Shown here piece by piece: positions 8,587 through 17,045 of a stretch of DNA of 40,292 nt. The notes under the pieces were generated by a model, which was given only the letters and a program-made list of their open reading frames with translations, was not told the origin of the DNA and did not search any database. This DNA comes from Kordiimonadales bacterium (GTDB taxonomy: Bacteria; Pseudomonadota; Alphaproteobacteria; Sphingomonadales; Kordiimonadaceae): contig WFTS01000064.1 in NCBI GenBank assembly GCA_015485385.1, positions 1 through 40,292 of the forward strand, read 5' to 3'. Each line of letters begins with the position of its first letter. Positions within the stretch are counted from its first letter, which is position 1. The translations under genes and the position numbers were made by a program.

Positions 8587-9465
8587 ATGTGGGGACGCAC
8601 ATTACAGTTTTTACCAGCCAAAAGCCTGCGTGAAGGGCTGCTGCCGTGGGTTATTGGCGTGATGCTGTTTTTATGCACGCTCTCGCTTACAGGTGCGCTT
8701 GCGATCGGCAAAGGGCTTGCCAACTGGTCGGATAGCCTAACCAGTAATTTTTCAGTACAGATTGTGGTTAAGGACCCAAGTGAGCGCGCGCGCCAAACCG
8801 CATCTGTCATCAAACTTTTAAAGGCAACACCCGGCATATCAAATGCCAATGTACTTGCTGAGGCCGAGATACTTGCCCTGTTGTCGCCGTGGCTGGGTGA
8901 CATGCCAATTGGAAGCGACCTTCCCATCCCCACTTTGATTGAAGTGAAGTTGGCGGACGGCGCTCCTATAGACCTTGCAGCCCTTGGCGAGCGCCTCCAT
9001 GCAACAGCCTCAGGGGCGCAAATTGATGATCATCAAGCGTGGATGACACAAGTGCTTGATCTGGCGGGTGTGATGCAAATGTTGCTCATGGGCGTGGTCT
9101 TTATGGTGGTACTTTCTACAGTGGCGATCGTTATTTTTGGCTGCCGAGCCGGGCTTGCCACTCACCATGAGAGCATAGAAATTATGCATTTAATGGGAGC
9201 CGAAGATAAAACCATTTCAAAAGCCTTTGATCAGCGCTATCTGGCTCATGGCCTGAAAGGAGGACTGTTCGGCGTGATACTTGCGGCTGGTGTTTTATGG
9301 TTACTTGCCGATTTAGCCGTTAAAATGGGGCAAGGTTTGATCAGCAGCAGCATGCCTGATCCAGAGAATTTATTATGGCTGGCACTGTTGCCGCTTTCCG
9401 CTGCAGTGCTGACAATGGTCACAGCCCGTATTACGGTGCGCAAAGCCCTGCTTGAAATGATGTAG
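8587..9465 (+). CDS. ftsX: Cell division permease FtsX
   Basis: FtsX is the membrane partner of FtsE. The 292-residue protein has a first membrane helix at about residues 19-39, an extracytoplasmic domain, and three C-terminal helices (starting near LLMGVVFMVVLSTVAIVIFGC, GLFGVILAAGVLWLLADLAV and LLWLALLPLSAAVLTMVTA). This is the four-helix FtsX/MacB layout. The cytoplasmic loop HESIEIMHLMGAEDKTISKAF is the typical ATPase-coupling segment. It follows ftsE by two bases, and a GTG-started YdcF-like gene comes nine bases later. Confidence 0.93.
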   Translation: MWGRTLQFLPAKSLREGLLPWVIGVMLFLCTLSLTGALAIGKGLANWSDSLTSNFSVQIVVKDPSERARQTASVIKLLKATPGISNANVLAEAEILALLSPWLGDMPIGSDLPIPTLIEVKLADGAPIDLAALGERLHATASGAQIDDHQAWMTQVLDLAGVMQMLLMGVVFMVVLSTVAIVIFGCRAGLATHHESIEIMHLMGAEDKTISKAFDQRYLAHGLKGGLFGVILAAGVLWLLADLAVKMGQGLISSSMPDPENLLWLALLPLSAAVLTMVTARITVRKALLEMM

Positions 9466-9474
9466 GGCAACGAG

Positions 9475-10038
9475 GTGGCGCAAAAGAAATCCAAACATCT
9501 TACGATTTTTCTAAAGGCGCCTTTCTATCTATTTATCGCTTGGATGCTAGGGTTTTTGCTGTTTCTAGCCCGTCTGCCCGGTCCATATTCTGCGGATACT
9601 ATAAAAGCAGATGCGATTGTGGTTTTAACAGGCGGGCCAAAGCGCTTGGAGGTTGGGCTGAACCTCATGACCGGAAAACACGCACAAAAGATGATGGTCT
9701 CAGGCGTGCATAAAGATGTGCGCATCCGCGAACTGATCGCCCTAACAGGGGCTGATCAAGCGCTTTTTAATTGCTGTATCACACTTGATCGTGCGGCCCA
9801 GAACACACTGGAAAACGCGGCAGAAACTGCCAAATGGGTTTCCAAAAATGCGTTCAATAGCATCATACTTGTGACTGCAGATTATCATATCCAGCGCAGC
9901 GTCGTACTGTTTAGGAAATCAATGCCGCAAATTACCGTGATCCCCTTTCCGGTAAAAACACATATGCCTATCTTAAAAATAGCAAAAGAATATAATAAAT
10001 ATCTGGCTACGCTTATACTAGAGCTTGTCGATTATTAG
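9475..10038 (+). CDS. YdcF/SanA-like DUF218 domain protein
   Basis: This 187-residue protein has one N-terminal membrane helix (FYLFIAWMLGFLLFLARL) and a DUF218 domain with DAIVVLTGGPKRLEVGLNLM, MMVSGVH, ENAAETAKW and ILVTADYHIQRSV. DUF218 proteins such as SanA, ElyC and YdcF are membrane-tethered and several affect envelope integrity; their biochemistry is poorly known. The GTG at 9475 directly follows CAACGAG. It lies nine bases after ftsX and is probably in the same operon. In many relatives an acyltransferase (plsC-like) follows; here a DUF2125 gene comes next. Confidence 0.82.
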   Translation: MAQKKSKHLTIFLKAPFYLFIAWMLGFLLFLARLPGPYSADTIKADAIVVLTGGPKRLEVGLNLMTGKHAQKMMVSGVHKDVRIRELIALTGADQALFNCCITLDRAAQNTLENAAETAKWVSKNAFNSIILVTADYHIQRSVVLFRKSMPQITVIPFPVKTHMPILKIAKEYNKYLATLILELVDY

Positions 10039-10047
10039 GGAATCACT

Positions 10048-10986
10048 GTGATCAATCAGCTAAAATATGTTGCCGGCCTTTTGGTGGTTGCTATCCTTAT
10101 ATACTCAGCGCTTTGGTATACGGCTGCATTTCAGGCTGAAAAACATGTCAAAGCCACCTTTAGCCAGTGGCGCGATAGTGGCCTTCTGATCGAGCATGGC
10201 AAGATCGAGCACGGCGGCTTCCCCTACCGTATTACCGTATCGGTAAAAGACTTCACATTCGCCACCCGGGCGGAGGGGTTAAAGCTCGCGGCAGATAAAT
10301 TCATGCTGATCAGCCACCTTTGGACACCAAATCACTGGATCATAAATGCCAGCGGCGTGACAGGAGGCTTGGCCGCAGGGGCCACCACATTTCGCGATGG
10401 CTTTCTCCACGGCAGCTATAAGCTTCATGATAACGGGAAAATCTTGATTGTGATCAACTCGCGCGGGGTGGATGATTTCACTTTACTGCGCTTGATGGGG
10501 CAAGAAGGCCCCAAATTGAAAACTTGGGAATTGGCCTTCTGGCTTGATGACCCCTCAGCGAAACCCGAGGGCGGGTTATACGGCAGCCGTTTCCTCAATT
10601 TCAAAATCAGTGGCGCGGCGGCGGATACAAAATTAGTCCTAACCGGAGGTGTCTCTGGGCCTATTGTGCGGGACTGGCGTAAGGACATGCTTGCCAACTG
10701 GCGCGACCAAGGCGGCCTGATTGAACTGGACACACTGACCGCAAAGGGGGCAAATGGCGCTGTTACAGGCAATGCCAGCATCACTTTAGATGATAAATTC
10801 CGCCCGCTTGGCAGTGCCAGCCTAACCCTAACGGGCGCACCAAATCTCACCGGTTTGATCCAAGGTTTTGGTGTGCAGCCTGACGTGACACCGCGAGACA
10901 CAGGGCCGGCCAGTGTGATGCTTCAAAACGGCACTCTAAGCCTAAACGGCAGGCAAATAGCAACGCTAAAGCCGGTCTTGGATTAA
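10048..10986 (+). CDS. DUF2125 domain protein, membrane-anchored
   Basis: This 312-residue protein has an N-terminal membrane helix (VAGLLVVAILIYSALWYTAA) and a periplasmic DUF2125 region that begins IEHGKIEHGGFPYRITVSVKDF. The protein is rich in beta-strand patterns and small residues. The family is widespread in alphaproteobacteria and has no assigned function that I know of. It starts at GTG 10048, ten bases after the YdcF-like gene. Its 3' end converges on tyrA; the 33-base gap holds a weak hairpin (GAAAAAGC pairing with GCGGTTTTTC) that might end transcription in both directions. Confidence 0.8.
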   Translation: MINQLKYVAGLLVVAILIYSALWYTAAFQAEKHVKATFSQWRDSGLLIEHGKIEHGGFPYRITVSVKDFTFATRAEGLKLAADKFMLISHLWTPNHWIINASGVTGGLAAGATTFRDGFLHGSYKLHDNGKILIVINSRGVDDFTLLRLMGQEGPKLKTWELAFWLDDPSAKPEGGLYGSRFLNFKISGAAADTKLVLTGGVSGPIVRDWRKDMLANWRDQGGLIELDTLTAKGANGAVTGNASITLDDKFRPLGSASLTLTGAPNLTGLIQGFGVQPDVTPRDTGPASVMLQNGTLSLNGRQIATLKPVLD

Positions 10987-11019
10987 CCAGAAAAAGCCTG
11001 AGTTTCTGCGGTTTTTCGC

Positions 11020-11946
11020 TTAATCATCGTGTGGGCGGCCAAAATCAGCCGCCTCATCATCTTGGCCTGCATCAATAATTTTACGGCGAATGTCCCGTGT
11101 GCGCGAAAATAGCTCAAATAACGCCTCACCGTCCCCCCAACGAATAGCTCGCTGCAAAGCGGTTAAATCTTCGCTGAAACGCCCGAGCATTTCCAAAACC
11201 GCCTCTTTATTATTAAGGAACACATCGCGCCACATGGTCGGGTCTGAAGCCGCAATACGAGTGAAATCCCGGAAACCACCTGCGGAATATTTAATCACCT
11301 CAGAGCGCGTAACGGTTTCAAGGTCAGAGGCAGTGCCAACAATATTATAGGCAATCAAATGCGGCACATGAGACGTAATCGCAAGCACGAGGTCGTGATG
11401 CTCGGGTGTCATAATTTCAACCCGACTGCCCAGTTTGGTCCAGAAAGCAGACAAGGCACCAAGCGCCGTATCATCCGTGCCTTCTGGTGGGGTTAAAATA
11501 ACCCACCTGTCATCAAAAAGACTAGCAAAACCCGCAGAAGGCCCTGATTGTTCCGTACCCGAAACGGGGTGGCCCGGTATCAAATGCACACCCTTTGGCA
11601 GCATTGGCGCCACAGCCTTAACAACACCCGCTTTCACCGAGCCGACATCACTGACAATCGCACCCTCTTTTAAGCTGCTTGCCATTTTTTCTGCAACAGA
11701 GGCCATCGCCCCCACCGGCACCGCAAGAAGGATTAAATCAGCATTTTTAACGGCCTCACACACATCAGCACAATATATATCGGCCAGCTCTAGCGCCTTT
11801 GCCTCAGCCAGAACAGCCGCGTCAGCATCCGCTAGTATCAGTGTGCCAACCCCGCCCCCGCGCCTGATCGCACGCGCAAGCGAGGAGCCAATAAGCCCCG
11901 CACCAATGATAGTAATGCGATCAAATGTGGCGTTGTCTTGGCTCAT
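11020..11946 (-). CDS. tyrA: Prephenate/arogenate dehydrogenase family protein
   Basis: This enzyme oxidatively decarboxylates prephenate and/or arogenate in tyrosine synthesis. The 308-residue protein begins with a Rossmann NAD(P) motif ITIIGAGLIGSSLARAIRR, followed by LILLAVPVGA and GAIVSDVGSVKAGVV. The catalytic-site segment is LAITSHVPHLIAYNIV with the conserved His, and a helical C-terminal dimer domain follows. No chorismate mutase or ACT domain is present, so it is the monofunctional TyrC/TyrA type. Substrate preference is not readable. It starts one base after the hisC stop and is co-transcribed with it. Confidence 0.92.
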   Translation of the reverse strand: MSQDNATFDRITIIGAGLIGSSLARAIRRGGGVGTLILADADAAVLAEAKALELADIYCADVCEAVKNADLILLAVPVGAMASVAEKMASSLKEGAIVSDVGSVKAGVVKAVAPMLPKGVHLIPGHPVSGTEQSGPSAGFASLFDDRWVILTPPEGTDDTALGALSAFWTKLGSRVEIMTPEHHDLVLAITSHVPHLIAYNIVGTASDLETVTRSEVIKYSAGGFRDFTRIAASDPTMWRDVFLNNKEAVLEMLGRFSEDLTALQRAIRWGDGEALFELFSRTRDIRRKIIDAGQDDEAADFGRPHDD

Positions 11947-11947
11947 A

Positions 11948-13030
11948 TCAACTGCCCAAAAACTCTTTAATCAGCGCAATCACACCTTGGTTTTGCTCTG
12001 CTGTGCCAAGGGAAATACGCAGGTGATCAGGCAGCGGCGGCAGAGCACGCACCAAATATCCCCTGCTGGTGAGAAATTCATTACAGGCCAAGGCGCATTT
12101 ATCCCCCTTGGGAAATTCAACCAATATAAAATTGGTCTGGCTATCAATGACACCCAAATCAAGCGCACGCAATTGATCGGCCAACCAAAGCCGCCATTTG
12201 GTATTGAACGCGACAGATGCGCGAAGATGGTTTTGGTCCCGCACCGCTTCGATCGCAGCAGGATGCCCCGGCACACACACATTGAACGGCATACGCACCC
12301 GGCCAATCACATCAATGATGCCCGGCGCTCCATATGCCCAGCCAACCCGAAGGCCAGCAAGCGCGTACATTTTGGAAAAAGTTCGTGTCATGATCACATT
12401 ATTGGCGCGCTCAACCAGTGCTTCGCCCGCTTGGTAGTCTTGTGCGGTCACACATTCAGCGTAGGCTGCATCAAGCACCAGAACCACGCTCTCTGGCAGC
12501 GCCGCATGCAGACGCTCGATCTCAGCCCATGTATTATAGGCCCCTGTTGGATTGTTTGGATTATCAATGAAAACCAGCTTCGTATCTTCAGTGACAGCGT
12601 CCAAAATACCGTCAATGTCCGCAGCCCAATTTTTATTTGGCACCGCAATGCCGGTCGCACCAACCGCGCGGGTTTGCACCGGATAGACCATAAAGCCATA
12701 TTGGCTATAAATCACCTCATCACCCGGCCCTGCAAATGTGTGAATAAGCAATGTCAGCAGCTCGTCCGAACCCGCACCGCACATAATTTTATCCGCATCT
12801 AGTTTATGGATGTCGGCAATCGCTTCCCGTAGGGCCTCGGAATTTGCATCCGGATAGCGCATCAAGGTCCCGGCAGTTGCTTTAAAAGCCTCCAAGGCTT
12901 TTGGGCTGGCTCCAAACGCGCTTTCATTGGAGGAAAGTTTCACAGGCTCTGTGATGCCCTCAACCGTCGAGCGCCCCGGCACATAGGGTGCCATTTCTTG
13001 TATCCATTCGTGAGCTTTAGGCAAGGTCAT
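11948..13030 (-). CDS. hisC: Histidinol-phosphate aminotransferase (aromatic aminotransferase-like)
   Basis: This fold-I PLP aminotransferase of 360 residues shows KLSSNESAFG near the N-terminus, the cofactor segment GAGSDELL, FIDNPNNPTGAY, VLDAAYAEC, and the PLP lysine in RTFSKMYALAGLRVGW. C-terminal QTNFILVEF and LRISLGT fit HisC. It transaminates imidazole-acetol phosphate in histidine synthesis; HisC enzymes beside tyrA often also transaminate prephenate or 4-hydroxyphenylpyruvate, which fits its place in front of tyrA. ATG 13030 is chosen because GGAGAAG lies just upstream; an ATG at 13045 has no such site. Confidence 0.92.
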   Translation of the reverse strand: MTLPKAHEWIQEMAPYVPGRSTVEGITEPVKLSSNESAFGASPKALEAFKATAGTLMRYPDANSEALREAIADIHKLDADKIMCGAGSDELLTLLIHTFAGPGDEVIYSQYGFMVYPVQTRAVGATGIAVPNKNWAADIDGILDAVTEDTKLVFIDNPNNPTGAYNTWAEIERLHAALPESVVLVLDAAYAECVTAQDYQAGEALVERANNVIMTRTFSKMYALAGLRVGWAYGAPGIIDVIGRVRMPFNVCVPGHPAAIEAVRDQNHLRASVAFNTKWRLWLADQLRALDLGVIDSQTNFILVEFPKGDKCALACNEFLTSRGYLVRALPPLPDHLRISLGTAEQNQGVIALIKEFLGS

Positions 13031-13123
13031 GGTCTTCTCCAGCATTCAGCGAAATATGCGCATTCGGTAGGCCCTAGAATTAGTGCTATGCTTAGCTAAA
13101 CGCAAAGGAAAGTTTTTACCGCG

Positions 13124-13152
13124 TTGACAATAGCTGAGCTTGCGGGTTTTCT
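13124..13152 (+). promoter_or_regulatory. Candidate metX promoter
   Basis: A perfect TTGACA (13124-13129) is followed 17 bases later by a poor -10 (TTTTCT). The predicted start would lie about 25 bases before the metX TTG. The -10 is weak, so this is only a candidate. Confidence 0.3.
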
Positions 13153-13182
13153 GGGCTACCTGCTGATATTTGGAGCATATAA

Positions 13183-14319
13183 TTGCACAAACCCGAAGGC
13201 CATACTGCCCGTCTGTTTGACGATAGGTGCTTAACACTGGATAGCGGCGCGCAATTGTCGCCCGTTAGTGTTGGCTATGAGCTATACGGCACCTTGAACG
13301 AAACGCGTTCGAACGCCGTTTTGATATGCCATGCATTAACCGGCGACCAATATGTTGCCAGCACCCACCCCATCACCGGAAAACCCGGCTGGTGGGAGCG
13401 CCTTATTGGCCCCGGAAAACTAATTGATACCAACAAATATTTTGTCATCTGCTCAAATGTTTTAGGGGGCTGCCTAGGCACCACTGGCCCGTGGCAAGAA
13501 AATCCAGCAACCGGCACACCGTGGGGGTTAGATTTCCCAGTAATTACCATTCGCGACATGGTGCGCGTACAAGCGGAATTATTGGACCATCTGGGCGTCG
13601 GTGAACTCTTCATGGTGGTTGGTGGCTCGATGGGCGGTATGCAAGTGCTTGAATGGCTTACCACTTACCCTGAGCGCTTACATAGTAGCATTGTCCTTGC
13701 AAGTGCCGCACGCCACACAGCACAAAATATCGCGTTTCATGAGGTTGGCCGCCAAGCAGTGATGGCAGACCCGAATTGGCACAGCGGCGCCTACTATGAC
13801 AAAGATAGCAAACCAGACAAAGGCTTGTCGGTCGCGCGCATGACAGCCCATATCACCTATTTGTCTGAGGATGCTCTGACCAAAAAATTTGGCCGTAATT
13901 TGCAAGCACGCGAAGCCGTTAGCTTTGGCTTTGACGCTGATTTTCAAGTGGAAAGTTACCTTCGACACCAAGGCTCGGCTTTTGTGGATCGCTTTGACGC
14001 CAACAGTTATCTTTATATCACGCGTGCGATGGACTATCTGGATATTGCCCGCCGTTATGATGGCCGCTTGGCTGACGCCTTTAAAGCTGCCGCCCATGTG
14101 CGGTGCTGCGTGATAAGCTTTTCCAGCGATTGGCTTTATCCAACATCTGAAAACAAATCAATTGCCCACGCGATGAATGCCGCAGGCGTACGCGTAAGTT
14201 TTGCTGAAATTGAAAGCCCACACGGCCATGATGCCTTTCTGCTTGATGAGCCAGAGATGGACCAAATGCTAGCAGGGTTCGTAAGTGCCGCCGCCCTTTC
14301 AAGGGGGTTAGTATCATGA
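13183..14319 (+). CDS. metX: Homoserine O-acyltransferase (MetX family)
   Basis: MetX acylates homoserine with acetyl-CoA or, in some proteobacterial members, succinyl-CoA, to start methionine synthesis. The 378-residue alpha/beta hydrolase has the nucleophile elbow [12 protein letters not shown], the acid in SSDWLYP and the catalytic His in PHGHDAFL, plus [11 protein letters not shown]. The acyl donor is not decided here. The start is TTG 13183: GGAG lies seven bases upstream and no ATG or GTG fits better. It diverges from hisC and overlaps metW by four bases (ATGA), the usual metX-metW arrangement. Confidence 0.93.
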   Translation: MHKPEGHTARLFDDRCLTLDSGAQLSPVSVGYELYGTLNETRSNAVLICHALTGDQYVASTHPITGKPGWWERLIGPGKLIDTNKYFVICSNVLGGCLGTTGPWQENPATGTPWGLDFPVITIRDMVRVQAELLDHLGVGELFMVVGGSMGGMQVLEWLTTYPERLHSSIVLASAARHTAQNIAFHEVGRQAVMADPNWHSGAYYDKDSKPDKGLSVARMTAHITYLSEDALTKKFGRNLQAREAVSFGFDADFQVESYLRHQGSAFVDRFDANSYLYITRAMDYLDIARRYDGRLADAFKAAAHVRCCVISFSSDWLYPTSENKSIAHAMNAAGVRVSFAEIESPHGHDAFLLDEPEMDQMLAGFVSAAALSRGLVS

Positions 14320-14978
14320 GCGATACTCTGAGCGATACTCTGAGCAATACCCAGCGCAACGCCCGGAACGATACCCGAAGCGATACGCTGCGCGCTGACT
14401 TGAAATTAATCGCTGATCTGATTGATCCCGGCAAACGTGTTTTAGACGTAGGGTGTGGGGACGGCGCGCTTTTGGACTATCTGGTCACTGAAAAGCAAGT
14501 GGACGGACGCGGGTTAGAAATTAGCCAGCAAGGCGTGAATGCCTGCGTGGCAAAAGGGTTGTTTGTTATCCAAGGGGACGCAGACAATGACCTGAGTGAA
14601 TATCCCGATGATAGTTTTGATTATGTGGTTCTCAGCAAAACACTTCAAGCCGTTTACCGGCCCCGTGATGTTTTGTTGAACTTATTAAGGATCGGCAAAC
14701 GCGCAGTTGTCACCATACCTAATTTTGCCCAGTGGCGTGTGCGGCTCTCGCTTTTGCGCCGAGGCCGGATGCCCGTTACCAAAGAACTGGATAAAACATG
14801 GTATAATACCGACAATATTCACTTCTGCACGATCTTGGATCTGTTTGATCTGATCGAAAGCGAAGGGCTGACCGTGAAAGAGTTTGTGCCGCACAATAAG
14901 ATGGGCAAAAAACTAAACATGAACCGAACACGCGCCAACTGGGTCGCTGACCAAGCCCTGTTTTTATTGGAAAAATAG
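14316..14978 (+). CDS. metW: Methionine biosynthesis protein MetW
   Basis: MetW is a class I SAM-methyltransferase-fold protein paired with MetX; in some bacteria it is needed for, or stimulates, homoserine acyltransferase activity. The 220-residue protein has the motif [15 protein letters not shown] and a typical MetW C-terminal part ([37 protein letters not shown]). It starts inside the metX stop. The first 25 residues ([24 protein letters not shown]) are an extension encoded by a six-unit, 12-base tandem repeat; the conserved core begins about [12 protein letters not shown]. The true start could be later, but no internal ATG precedes the core. Confidence 0.92.
   Translation: MSDTLSDTLSNTQRNARNDTRSDTLRADLKLIADLIDPGKRVLDVGCGDGALLDYLVTEKQVDGRGLEISQQGVNACVAKGLFVIQGDADNDLSEYPDDSFDYVVLSKTLQAVYRPRDVLLNLLRIGKRAVVTIPNFAQWRVRLSLLRRGRMPVTKELDKTWYNTDNIHFCTILDLFDLIESEGLTVKEFVPHNKMGKKLNMNRTRANWVADQALFLLEK
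14319..14390 (+). repeat. 12-base tandem repeat within the metW start
   Basis: Six 12-base units follow the ATG directly. The first two are identical (AGCGATACTCTG); the others diverge (AGCAATACCCAG, CGCAACGCCCGG, AACGATACCCGA, AGCGATACGCTG). The array keeps the metW frame and encodes a four-residue repeat (SDTL-like). Confidence 0.85.
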
Positions 14979-14997
14979 CCGGTTTAGGGTCACCGCT

Positions 14998-15498
14998 TTA
15001 AAGTGAAGGAAGCTCTCGGGTTACAATCACCCCGTCGGCATCGGCGATGATCCAATCACCGGGGTGTATAGTCACGCCCGAGATCGCCAATTCAACATCT
15101 TGCGCGCCACTATCAAGCTGTGCAGGTTTGCGCGGACACGTTCCGGTGGCTTTAATGCCCACATCTTCATGTGCCAATTCGTGCAAATCCCGCACTCGGC
15201 CGTAAATTACCACGCCCGCCCAACCATTTTTTGCAGCACTAGCAGCCAAATTCCCGCCCATCAAAGCCGCGCGGTCACTACCGCCTCCATCAACAACAAC
15301 AACACGGCCTTCACCGGGTGTAGAAAGTAAAGCCTTTAATTTTGAATTGTCGTCCAGTGTGTGAATGGTCACAGCCGGGCCTGCAAAGTCCACACGGCCA
15401 CCATAATCTTTAAAATCAAGCGCAAGAATAGCGGCAGCATCCCCTACCGCATCGCAGACATCAGCAGTTGCCAGCTTTGGTGTCACCAAATCTTCCAC
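14998..15498 (-). CDS. RraA-like protein (possible HMG/oxaloacetate aldolase)
   Basis: This 166-residue protein is of the RraA/dimethylmenaquinone methyltransferase-like family. It starts MEDLVTPKLATADVCDAV and has VVVDGGGSDRAALMGGNLAASAAKNGWAGVVIYGRVRDLHEL, where RVRD and GGNLA form the ligand site. The tail is HPGDWIIADADGVIVT. Family members act either as RNase E inhibitors (RraA) or as class II 4-hydroxy-4-methyl-2-oxoglutarate/oxaloacetate aldolases; sequence alone does not separate these well. The GTG start at 15498 has GGAAAG upstream. It converges on metW. Confidence 0.85.
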   Translation of the reverse strand: MEDLVTPKLATADVCDAVGDAAAILALDFKDYGGRVDFAGPAVTIHTLDDNSKLKALLSTPGEGRVVVVDGGGSDRAALMGGNLAASAAKNGWAGVVIYGRVRDLHELAHEDVGIKATGTCPRKPAQLDSGAQDVELAISGVTIHPGDWIIADADGVIVTRELPSL

Positions 15499-15543
15499 AG
15501 ACTTTCCTTGGTTCGCATGCTTACTTTTAAGCGTGTATGATAC

Positions 15544-15786
15544 TTACTTGGTTTGCTTGTGAATGATCGGAACAAGCATGTCACCCCAAGCGCCTTCTTC
15601 GTCATGGTAACGAGATGCGCGCATAAGTTCAACCGTTACACCTTTTCCAACCGCACTGATCACTGCATCGTTCAATCGGTGCAAAGCATTCGCCACTTGT
15701 CGGATCGCTGTCTCTTGGTTTTCTTCCATAGACGACCTTGCAGAAGGAGCATCCGACGAGGAGGGGTCTGGGGCTTTTTGTGTCAT
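15544..15786 (-). CDS. Small conserved-looking protein of unknown function
   Basis: An 80-residue protein with a disordered Ser/Pro-rich start (MTQKAPDPSSSDAPSARSS) and a compact second half (QVANALHRLNDAVISAVGKGVTVELMRASRYHDEEGAWGDMLVPIIHKQ). The second half looks amphipathic and possibly helical. I do not recognise the family. ATG 15786 is chosen because AAGAGAT lies upstream and the longer reading runs into AT-rich, promoter-like sequence (15787-15870). It lies 45 bases upstream of the RraA-like gene on the same strand. Confidence 0.6.
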   Translation of the reverse strand: MTQKAPDPSSSDAPSARSSMEENQETAIRQVANALHRLNDAVISAVGKGVTVELMRASRYHDEEGAWGDMLVPIIHKQTK

Positions 15787-15908
15787 TTTATATCTCTTTC
15801 TTGTTAAACTGGGTAATATAGTAATTAAAATACTATATATTATGTAATTATAATACAAGAAATATACTACGCCTGCATGTTTTTAGGCTTGTGGACATGA
15901 AGGCATCG

Positions 15909-16637
15909 TTAAGGTGTCTGGGTAAAAACTGGCTTAGTTCTGGCTTTTGCCCCACCTTTTGGGATTGCGCCGTACATGCGTTTGCGCGCTGACACCAACA
16001 GGGCGCCACCAAGCATCCGTCCCAGCGGCCTTATCAAGCGCTCGCTTGTGCGTATCAACTTTGTGGCGCCAGGCCATGTAAAGGGAGGTTGCATCAACAC
16101 TGTGTCCCATTCGTTCGGCTCTAGCATTTGCTCGGTCATCAATTGGAACAATTGCGACTTGCTGAAAGGACGGCCGTGGCCAAAAGGGGTCGCTTCCGCT
16201 GCTGACCAAGTTCTGCGGCGGTTTGGTGTCAGAACCACAATTTGACCTCCGGGGGCCAGTATCCGCCAAGCTTCGCGCAGTAAATTTGCCGGTCGGTGTG
16301 CATGTTCAAGACTATGAGTTACCAAAAGCCTGTCAATGGACGCGTCAGCAAGCGGCAAATGATATGGGTCCACCAGCGCACTTCTGTTATCTGTCAGCGA
16401 CGGCCAATGACAAACGCCTTGCTGGGCTGGCATCAGCGCCATAAACCGGGCAGTGCTACCAGCCGGTTCAGCCGCGATAAGATGGTCCAAAAAAGGCAGA
16501 GCATACCCAAGGCCAACATGAACAGCGCCCGCCTGCGGCGGCATAAATTTGGCAATACGCTCAGCAATCAATTGGGCGGTTAGCCCACCCAGTTGAGTTT
16601 GGTAAAACCGGTGAAGAGATAAAACGTCTGGTCGCAC
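15909..16637 (-). CDS. Class I SAM-dependent methyltransferase
   Basis: This 242-residue protein has a Methyltransf_11-like core: AVHVGLGYALPFLDHL in the place of motif I, DPYHLPLADASIDRLLVTHSLEHAHRPANLLREAWRILAPGGQIVVLTPNRR as motifs II-IV. The glycine-rich SAM loop is atypical. A protein of this kind lies beside gloB in many alphaproteobacteria; gloB is not seen here. GTG 16637 has GAAGGG upstream. The substrate is unknown. Confidence 0.8.
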   Translation of the reverse strand: MRPDVLSLHRFYQTQLGGLTAQLIAERIAKFMPPQAGAVHVGLGYALPFLDHLIAAEPAGSTARFMALMPAQQGVCHWPSLTDNRSALVDPYHLPLADASIDRLLVTHSLEHAHRPANLLREAWRILAPGGQIVVLTPNRRRTWSAAEATPFGHGRPFSKSQLFQLMTEQMLEPNEWDTVLMQPPFTWPGATKLIRTSERLIRPLGRMLGGALLVSARKRMYGAIPKGGAKARTKPVFTQTP

Positions 16638-16684
16638 AGCCTATCCCTTCTTCTGACCGAAAGAAATTGCACCCCTGATACCCA

Positions 16685-16813
16685 TCAGCCCAAATCCGTC
16701 AAAGGGGTCGCTATGGCCCGAGGAAACCCCGAACCCGAAAAGAGGGTCGCCAAAACTACAAAAACAGGGATGCTGATCATACATGCCAGTATAAAGCCTG
16801 AAACAAGAAGCAA
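16685..16813 (-). pseudogene. Possible remnant of a membrane protein (permease-like N-terminus)
   Basis: A 42-codon frame from TTG 16813 reads as one hydrophobic helix (LLLVSGFILACMISIPVFVVLATLFSGSG) and a short tail ending DLG. The helix and the GSG after it resemble the first helix of binding-protein-dependent iron-type ABC permeases, but nothing downstream continues the family and no good ribosome site is seen. It may be a decayed fragment, a small membrane protein, or chance. Confidence 0.25.
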
Positions 16814-16947
16814 AACCCTATTTTCTGTGGTTAGTGTAATTTTCCGGTAAAGATCTTACTTCGAAAATCCTCGAAACATTCGGGCCACTTTCCACCTCTG
16901 CCACTGATAACGAAAACTTGACGCTTTGTTTAAGGCAACTCACCGCA

Positions 16948-17045
16948 TATGTGTGGCATCCTCCCTTTGCACACACTAGGGTCGCAGCTTCATCACAAAT
17001 AACCATCCATTGACCCAAACAAGCCGGACGCTCGGCTTATTTTAG
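16948..17045 (+). ncRNA. Candidate small RNA with CCUCCC loop and terminator
   Basis: On the plus strand a 6-bp stem (TGTGTG 16950-16955 with CACACA 16970-16975) presents a 14-base loop containing CATCCTCCC. About 45 bases later comes a terminator-like hairpin. This resembles the anti-Shine-Dalgarno loop RNAs of alphaproteobacteria (CUYCCUCCC-loop type, the so-called cuckoo RNAs), with one mismatch to that motif. No promoter is evident, and no plus-strand gene ends nearby that would need the terminator. Speculative. Confidence 0.3.
17021..17045 (+). terminator. Terminator-like hairpin without an upstream gene
   Basis: AAGCCG (17021-17026) pairs perfectly with CGGCTT (17033-17038) around a 6-base loop, followed by ATTTTAG. 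The strand is plus, but the nearest plus-strand gene upstream (metW) ends two kilobases away. It could end a small RNA or act as a leader attenuator for the MFS gene 45 bases downstream. Confidence 0.5.

Noticed and set aside
11435-12802. 455-codon open frame on the plus strand
   Set aside because: It lies antisense to tyrA and hisC, both of which have full family motifs. Its translation is low-complexity and Cys/His/Arg-rich without any recognisable domain.
13050-13110. SAM-II-like riboswitch upstream of metX (AGCTAAA ... AAAGG segment)
   Set aside because: Only the 3' AGCTAAA-like words match. No P1 stem with the right spacing was found, and the likely TTGACA promoter lies downstream of it, so it would not be in the metX transcript.
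16818-17018. 66-codon minus-strand frame before the methyltransferase
   Set aside because: TTG start without a ribosome site, no recognisable family, and it overlaps the CCTCCC hairpin.
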